DNA from: Actinernus sp. WN-2022
Lineage: Eukaryota > Cnidaria > Anthozoa > Actiniaria > Actinernidae
Length of the DNA stretch: 64,000 bases
Direction of reading: 5' to 3'
NCBI GenBank assembly: GCA_030867875.1
Contig: JAOWCC010000019.1
Location: forward strand, 31,291,976-31,355,975
Shown: positions 57,927 to 64,000 of the stretch, piece after piece
Layout: every line of letters begins with the position of its first letter
How positions within the stretch are numbered: position 1 is the stretch's first letter
The notes under the pieces: generated by a model
What the model was told of the DNA's origin: nothing
The model's database searches: none
Seen by the model: the letters and a program-made list of their open reading frames with translations, nothing else
Made by a program: the position numbers and the translations under genes

Positions 57927-59211
57927 CTTTGAATCAGTCAATTATGACTTCGCTTCGCAACTAGGGCATCTTGTAAATAATTATAGGTTATACCATGGTA
58001 TGTGGGAAATTAGTGATGAAATTTCCCCGAGAGCCGAGGGAAGATTTGTGAAAGTTCCGACGCCGCAAGCATTGGGACTTCTACAAATCTCGAGGGTCGA
58101 GGGTAATTTAATCACTAATTTCCCGAAATGTCATGCAACCACTTTGTAATACTAATATTACCGAGGAATCGAACTAAATTTATTTAGCCATGAGCAACGT
58201 TTCCAGAATGGTAATTACACTTGATCTGAGTTTTGTCATCAAACCAGACACGGAATACTCACACGTGAAATAGCGGCGGGAGTGATCGATATAATGAATA
58301 GCTTCATAGAGTTTACATAGCTAGACAAAAGACCTTTGAAGAGAGGATACATTTATATTCATAAAAAAACAAAAGCTGTGGAGCATGCGCACAAGTGACT
58401 GGCATATCCCACATGGAAGAAGCGTGTTTTAGAAATGAAGAGAGCCATAAAATGGGTACGGGGTTAACAGGCATTGCACCCTGCTAGGGACTAATGACCT
58501 GCCCAATGGTCCCTCATATGCACGCCTTCTAATTTTCCCTGTTGCTTGTTCAATAAGGGAAAATTAGAACAAGTATGATAGTGATGAGGGGTATATATCC
58601 CTCCCTGGTGGAACAAAGAAAACCGATGTGACCATTGTTGTATTACTATTTTTATCAGCTATTTAAGTACAAATACACGGCCAAGCATCCTATATGTATA
58701 TAAACTAGACTAAGAGGGTGGAAAAACTGAAAATATAAAATCCTTCAGATGGCCTTTAGACCCACAGAAACGAGAGAAGCAATAACATTTGGAGAAAAAG
58801 TGAGTCTTTATTTCATATTTATCGATTTTAAAATTTACAAACAAATTAAGTCTAGTTTATATACATATAGCGATCGAGCTTGGGGTCCCTGTGATTTATG
58901 CTCGCTAAACTTAAAAATCGCTAAACTAAATATTCTCTAACCACGTTTTCAAAAAAACTTCAATCATGGAAATGTTCAATTCTATTTTTAAGAGCAAAAT
59001 ATGCAACATTCGCATATGACGAACTGTGGAACACAAATTTTTCAACTTTGTTTTGTTAGAAATTGCTGTTGAGATGTAAATTTCGCTAAATTAAATAGTC
59101 GCTAAAACCTGTTTAAAAAAATTCGCTAACTTAAATAGCCGCTGAAATAGTAACGTTAAGGTAATAGCATATGTATGGATTTTTAAATCTTCCATTTTTA
59201 TCGTTGATACA
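57927..59211. other. intergenic region; only small inverted repeats
   Basis: Downstream of the stop at 57926. It holds an imperfect inverted repeat at 58008-58125 (GGGAAATTAGTGAT and complement) and a short hairpin at 58,530-58,572. No gene recognised. Confidence 0.45.
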
Positions 59212-59329
59212 GTGTCTTCTTGTGTTCCTTTGCTATGTCTATGCCAATTTTCAGCGAACTTCAACAAAATTTTACCTCATTATACGCTGAACATTAGCAC
59301 ATACATAGCTAAGGAACACAAGAAGACAC
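59212..59329. mobile_element. short element with 32-bp inverted ends
   Basis: GTGTCTTCTTGTGTTCCTT begins it and the complement ends it. Confidence 0.65.
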
Positions 59330-61386
59330 CCTGTAAGTTTAGTCGATTTTTATTCAAGATTAGCGTTGAAAATGGAAGGCTAAACATCCCGTATAAATGC
59401 TATTAAAACAATGTCATTTACAGAGCTCGGCAATTTGTTGTACCTGGTGGTAAAAACACTGCATAATCTATACGGGTCTGTGCTGCCCCAAATAGTATGG
59501 TTTTCGAGCTGTTTTAGTCTGAAATAGGGTAATCAATTTCGCATTTTTAGTCTGGAATAGGATATGATCTTGACAGGGAAGTACGAGACCGCACATTTTC
59601 ATATATTTCTCATTATGAAATAGAGTACAGGTCTGAAAAAAGTATGGAAAATCTTATATTTTGGGTTCGATGAAAGTTCACCAAATCAGCTATCGCAGTA
59701 AAAGCTGTTTATTTTACTCCAGAGATTCTTTAAGGATAAATACTTGGTTATCAGTTTGTCATTGTCGCCATACTGGTTGATGTTGACAAATGAAAAAGAA
59801 GTCTAGTTTCTTTCGCTTGTTATTTCTACCAATATGGACGCCAGGTTTTTTTTCTGGGGAAATATTCCTGTTATTAAATTGTAAATATAATTTATAAAGT
59901 ACACGTAGATCAAGGTAAATGTAGCGTTCGCATGTCAGAGTTTGCATACTGGCCAGCACTTGATGTAATTTTATCTGTAAATACAATTACTCCTCGAAAT
60001 AGGAGACACTGAACTTTGTCATTCGTTAATGCATTTGTAGTATAGGGAGGCTTCAAGAGAGAAACCATACGATGAGCAAACAAGTAGCTCTCAAATTGAT
60101 TGCTTTGGAGGCTAGGTTGTGGGTCTCTACTGGAATGGAAGGACCAAGAATCGAACTGAGGGACACCATCATTCATATCAAGGGGAAGGTCAACTCAACC
60201 AAAGGAATTAACCAGAATTGTTGTTTTCAAACGTTTTATTTTTAAACCTTTAATTAAGACATTTATTTCTACCACTATTATTTGCTGTTACTTAAGAAAT
60301 GCGGACTTAGACTAAATGTGATTTCTATCATGTACTAACATGCCGTATTTTGATACCTTTTTACAGCTAAAAATATTTGAATTTATTTGTGAAAGTGTTC
60401 TATTTCTTGACAAAAACATTCAACATGTAACTCAGACAATCCTCAAAAAGTTTGTACATTATCTAAAGGTAACAGTTATAAATTTCTGATGAACAATTAT
60501 TTCATTTGAAGTTCACAACATTAAAACACAATCTGAGGATTTCTGCAAGACCTCGGACCCAAATTAAAAATAAAATTCAGTGAAAGTTTTCCCCCCAATC
60601 TGTTCATCTTTTGTCCAAATTTAGGGATAATTCAATATTACAAGTGGGTAGCAAACCAGTTGCAAGCAAGTGGCCAGATGTAGGTATTGTTTTGTTCTTT
60701 TTCTTGAGAAAATACCAGAATGAGGAAAGCTCGAGCTAAATGAAATGATTTAAAGGGGGAAAACGCTATTTCGGTCGTGGCTTGAACCCACAATCTTGAG
60801 AAATACGAACTCTTTCGTTTAGAGCCTGTGCTGTATGACTGAGCTATCTTAACACAAATTGGTTTCATTTGGAGACACTAATAAAAGTGCTACAAACTGC
60901 TGTAGGTGGGGATGTTCGCATCGACTTGAGATTCTCAACACCAGAGGATCTTATTTTTCTTCTCTCCTCTCTCTCGCCTGCTATTTCTACTCATGATAAT
61001 CCTCTACTGTTAGAATGCTAAATTTCTAAGGTTAAAAATTAAACACACAATGAACAGATACACATAGTCGACTGTTTATGAACTGTATGTATAGCCCTTA
61101 CTTTGAAGTTAAACAGTTGTTTTTGATTTGGATTTCCCGCGATAAGCAATCAGTAGGGAGCATGTAGCACGCACTCAAGTTGAGCATCACACAGATGTTC
61201 ACTCCACATATGGCCCTTTTAAACCGGAACTTCGTGTTTATTTTTTAACATATTCCATGCAACTGGCAAAAAGACATTTTCATCAGTGAAAGCCAACCCA
61301 TTGTACACCCACTCTAAAATATTCAATTGTAAAGGCTGACATTCGTTACAATAACTTTTGGAACATGAATAATTCTTAGTCCGATG
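59330..61386. other. intergenic region; no gene recognised
   Basis: AT-rich. A tRNA-like sequence lies on the minus strand at 60775-60853 (GATAGCTCAGTCATACAG and GGGTTCAAGCC boxes) with weak stems, so a SINE head or pseudogene is likelier than a working tRNA. Confidence 0.45.
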
Positions 61387-61456
61387 TAGCCTGCTTGCAG
61401 GCTCTGGTTAATTTGGGGTTCCTGTGGTGGAACCAGAGCCTGCAAGCAGGCTAAGT
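61387..61456. repeat. hairpin with about 27-bp arms
   Basis: TAGCCTGCTTGCAGGCTCTG and its complement flank a short loop. Confidence 0.75.
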
Positions 61457-62882
61457 CCGATGCTGTATTTCAGTTTGAGGCATGGTAAAAGTTATCAGTT
61501 TTAGTTATGAACAATTTGTAGCTCAATGAATACAATATCTAGCTTCCCTTATCTGAACATTAAGCAAATCAACTTTATTTAACGTCGGCAACTTGTGACA
61601 GTCTCGTAAGAGGGCCGCCGTTACACCCTCACTTTACCCCCGTCAGAGCTCCCGATTAAAAGAATTCAAAGCTGTACAAGCTACTCTGATCAGAGAAGTC
61701 TGCGGAGCAGATCCGACGGAAATCGAACTCGGGACGAGTAGATAAGCCTGTTTACCTAAAATCTGTTTCAAATCAGAGATGCAGCTTTTCAAGAGAACAT
61801 CTAGAAAATATGTTAGTATCTAGTTTTCTCTATTCCATTCAAATGATTGGTTATTAAGCTAAAGACTAAAATCAAGGCATGTTTAATATATCGGTTTATA
61901 TGTTGATATGTAAGGGACTCATTATATTATATCATGGTGTTGTAGTATGGAGTCAATGTTCGTTTGGTTTCTGTTAATTGGTTACAAACAGATAGTCTCT
62001 TCCGGTCATTTTGATTTTAACCATCCCACATGTGAGAGGCTTGTCGGTTCATATGAAAATAGCTAAACATAACTGTCTGGCCCAGTCTGCGAATCTTTGT
62101 TTACGTTTTTTCCTCATTAGCATACATCAAACTCGAGCGACGTACATACAAACAGACAGAGTCCATAAATCGAAAGAGATAATATATTTTGAGGAATGAG
62201 CGTTATAAAATCTCAAAATTTACAAAGAATGTATGGCTGTCAGCAATTCTTACACCCAGCCCATTTAGTTTACAGTTTTGAAAAGTCTATTTCTCCGTAA
62301 ATATTTAACACATCACTCTCAAATTTTCGGTGATTACTAAGTTTAAAATTATCTTTCAACTGATGCAGTCTTTTTGTTTGTGGCTTGAAGTTTGATTTGT
62401 GCTAATGAGGAAAAATTTAAACAATTACGTCGGCAAGAATTCGCCCATATAAAGGCCTTGCACCGTGACACAGTATTTTTAAGTCGCCAGAATGAAAAAT
62501 GCTGACATACTATGGAAAGATCTATCTTAATTATGTCTAATTCGGTGGACAAGAAAATTATACTATTTCTGCACTTAAATGACATTAAAACTTTGGACTT
62601 GTCTCAAGTTTGAAAGCTCAATGAAAGTTACATTCCATGAAGTATAGAAGGTTATATATGCAGCATTATCAACTTTTGATTTTCTTCAAACTCGGGATGT
62701 CACTAACATAGGTCAGTGTTTACAGTATATATATATATGTACATTACACATACTCATTCATGGTCTTAAACAATATGTTGGTTGGCTGGAAAAAAGAGGC
62801 TAGTTGGATAAATGCACAATTATCAAGACAACCCTATTCGAAATACAGTACCTGTCTGTGTACATGTATATTTGTACACCTC
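61457..62882. other. intergenic region; no gene recognised
   Basis: Nothing is recognised except a B-box-like GAGTTCGATTTCC on the minus strand near 61,725 and a TA microsatellite near 62,730. Confidence 0.4.
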
Positions 62883-63045
62883 TACATAGACTATATCGCA
62901 ACTCCACCATCGCAGTGCACTCTGGGATGGATATCTCAGTTGCCATTGTTAAATCCAAGATGGCCACCCAACAACAACAATGGAAAACTGAGATATCCAT
63001 CCCAGAGTGCACTGCGATGGCAGGGTTGCGATATAGTCTATAAAT
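62883..63045. mobile_element. foldback element with about 65-bp arms
   Basis: TAGACTATATCGCAAC and ATCGCAGTGCACTCTGGGAT on the left pair with the right arm. Confidence 0.8.
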
Positions 63046-63390
63046 GACTCGCCGTAAAACATAAAATATAAAAAAAAATCTCAAGCAAAATTCCACAAAA
63101 TTAAGGTAGAATTTGTAATTATTATTTTACAATGGTACACATGTAGGGAAGAACTAACTTTCCTTTCTTATTAAATCTCATATTCTTTTCCAGCAATTTT
63201 GAAGAACTATTTTTATTCCCAGAAATCCCCACTTCCCCATCCCTGTACAACTTTTCAAATACCTCCCACAAGAGTAATGCATAATTGACCAGGGAGATCT
63301 CCCTCGCTGGACTAAAGAAAAAACCAAAACCTTAATTATCATCAATCAAAGTACTACATTACAGTGCATATTTAGTTTTGTTCTTCCTCT

Positions 63391-63646
63391 CTAAACAATC
63401 TCATTTTCATCATCCATATTACTCAAAAGTCCATATTTTTGACGTATGGCATCAGTTCGCTCCTTGCGCTGTGATTTCCTTTCCTCGTTCCGCTGACGTG
63501 TCTCCTCTCTTCTTCTATGAATCCTAGATTCTTCACGCTCATAGCCTCTGCTGCCTCTTCTACGGCAGCAACAGCAATAAATGCAGCAACCAAATGCCAG
63601 AAGGAAAACACCACACACTGATGGCACCACAATGATCAGAATGTAG
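63391..63646 (-). CDS. PTTG1IP: PTTG1IP-like membrane protein, last exon
   Basis: On the minus strand an acceptor (TTTACTTAG, ending at 63647) opens an exon that runs to TAG at 63391-63393. It encodes a transmembrane segment (ILIIVVPSVCGVFLLAFG), a cysteine cluster (CCIYCCCCRRR), then a charged helical tail (RREETRQRNEERKSQRKERT) ending IRQKYGLLSNMDDENEIV. Transmembrane, CCCCRRR, Arg/Glu coiled tail and a (R/K)KYGL motif are the layout of pituitary tumor-transforming gene 1-interacting protein, a small type I membrane protein. The upstream exons (signal peptide and PSI-like ectodomain) lie beyond the window. An AATAAA on the minus strand at 63212-63217 is a candidate polyadenylation signal. 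The gene converges with the ADAMTSL5-like gene. Confidence 0.65.
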
Positions 63647-64000
63647 CCTAAGTAAATAAAATAATAAGACTTTATTTTAGTGTCAAATGTATTATTAGCA
63701 TGGTATTGCTAATTGGGGGCACTGTTTTAAACTCTATATCCACTGAAGTGGTCACTGCCAGAGATTTGTTTGCATGCTCAGTGGGGCCTACAATTTAATC
63801 TCCTGATCCAAGAAGACGTGAAGGTCTGCCATTTGCAGATATCAGAGCAAAGGCAGCACCTTCCCCAGTTATTTTAAGACCCAGAGTGGTGGTCCAGCTA
63901 GCCTACATTGCAGTTCTGTATTGGAGCAAGCTCTAATCTGTATTGGAGCAAAGCAAAGTGGGTGAAGCGATCGAGCTTAGGGGATTGGGGTGAGAAAAAA
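63647..64000 (-). other. intron of the PTTG1IP-like gene
   Basis: No exon is recognised between the acceptor at 63647 and the window edge; this is taken to be the last intron. Confidence 0.4.

Larger units (their letters stand above)
54421..57430 (+). repeat. segmental duplication, copy B
   Basis: It holds the dead linker exon, exons 28, 29 and 30 and their introns. It carries the private insertion at 56081-56485. Its right end runs into the assembly gap. Confidence 0.9.

Noticed and set aside
58749..58940. Small ORF starting MAFRPTETREAITFGEKVS
   Set aside because: No signal, domain or splice support, and an AT-rich context.

Overview
The window is animal genomic DNA and most resembles an anthozoan cnidarian (coral or anemone type). 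It is AT-rich, its genes are split into many short exons with GT-AG introns of 0.1-7 kb, and the introns are full of MITEs, foldback elements and tRNA-derived SINEs. The genus cannot be named from sequence alone.

Almost the whole window (about 1.6-57.9 kb, + strand) is one giant gene, assembled here exon by exon from splice sites, reading phase and domain continuity. From 8906 onward, 30 exons join in one open frame of about 5,320 codons. The encoded protein has no metalloprotease domain. In order it carries: a thrombospondin type-1 (TSP1) repeat, an ADAMTS cysteine-rich module and an ADAMTS spacer (8.9-23.0 kb); a 6.5 kb exon coding a Thr-rich mucin-like region built of 27-residue repeats (23.0-29.5 kb); two further TSP1 repeats (30.4-30.8 kb); a 4.3 kb Ser/Thr exon ending in a long Pro-Ser-Gln-x repeat (32.5-36.9 kb); and an array of seven NTR (netrin-like/C345C) modules separated by Thr/Pro linkers (38.0-57.9 kb). 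TSP1-Cys-rich-spacer-NTR is the layout of ADAMTSL5, a secreted matrix protein, so this looks like an ADAMTSL5-type protein enlarged by two mucin-like exons, extra TSP1 repeats and NTR multiplication. Every exon junction from 29492 onward is phase 1, so each later module can be duplicated or skipped without breaking frame.

The 3' part is still changing. A block at about 49.65-52.5 kb is repeated at 54.42-57.4 kb. That duplication produced NTR5 and NTR6, left a dead linker exon at its breakpoint, and runs into a 100-N assembly gap (57441-57540) that very probably hides the first half of NTR7. The N-terminus is unsettled: a signal-peptide ORF at 1633-1910 is a plausible first exon, but its phase does not match the first TSP1 exon.

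After the stop at 57926 come about 5.4 kb without a recognisable gene, then the last exon of a gene on the minus strand (63391-63646). It encodes a transmembrane segment, a cysteine cluster and a basic coiled tail like PTTG1IP. The rest of the DNA is introns with many structured repeats, several of them nested, which are listed individually.
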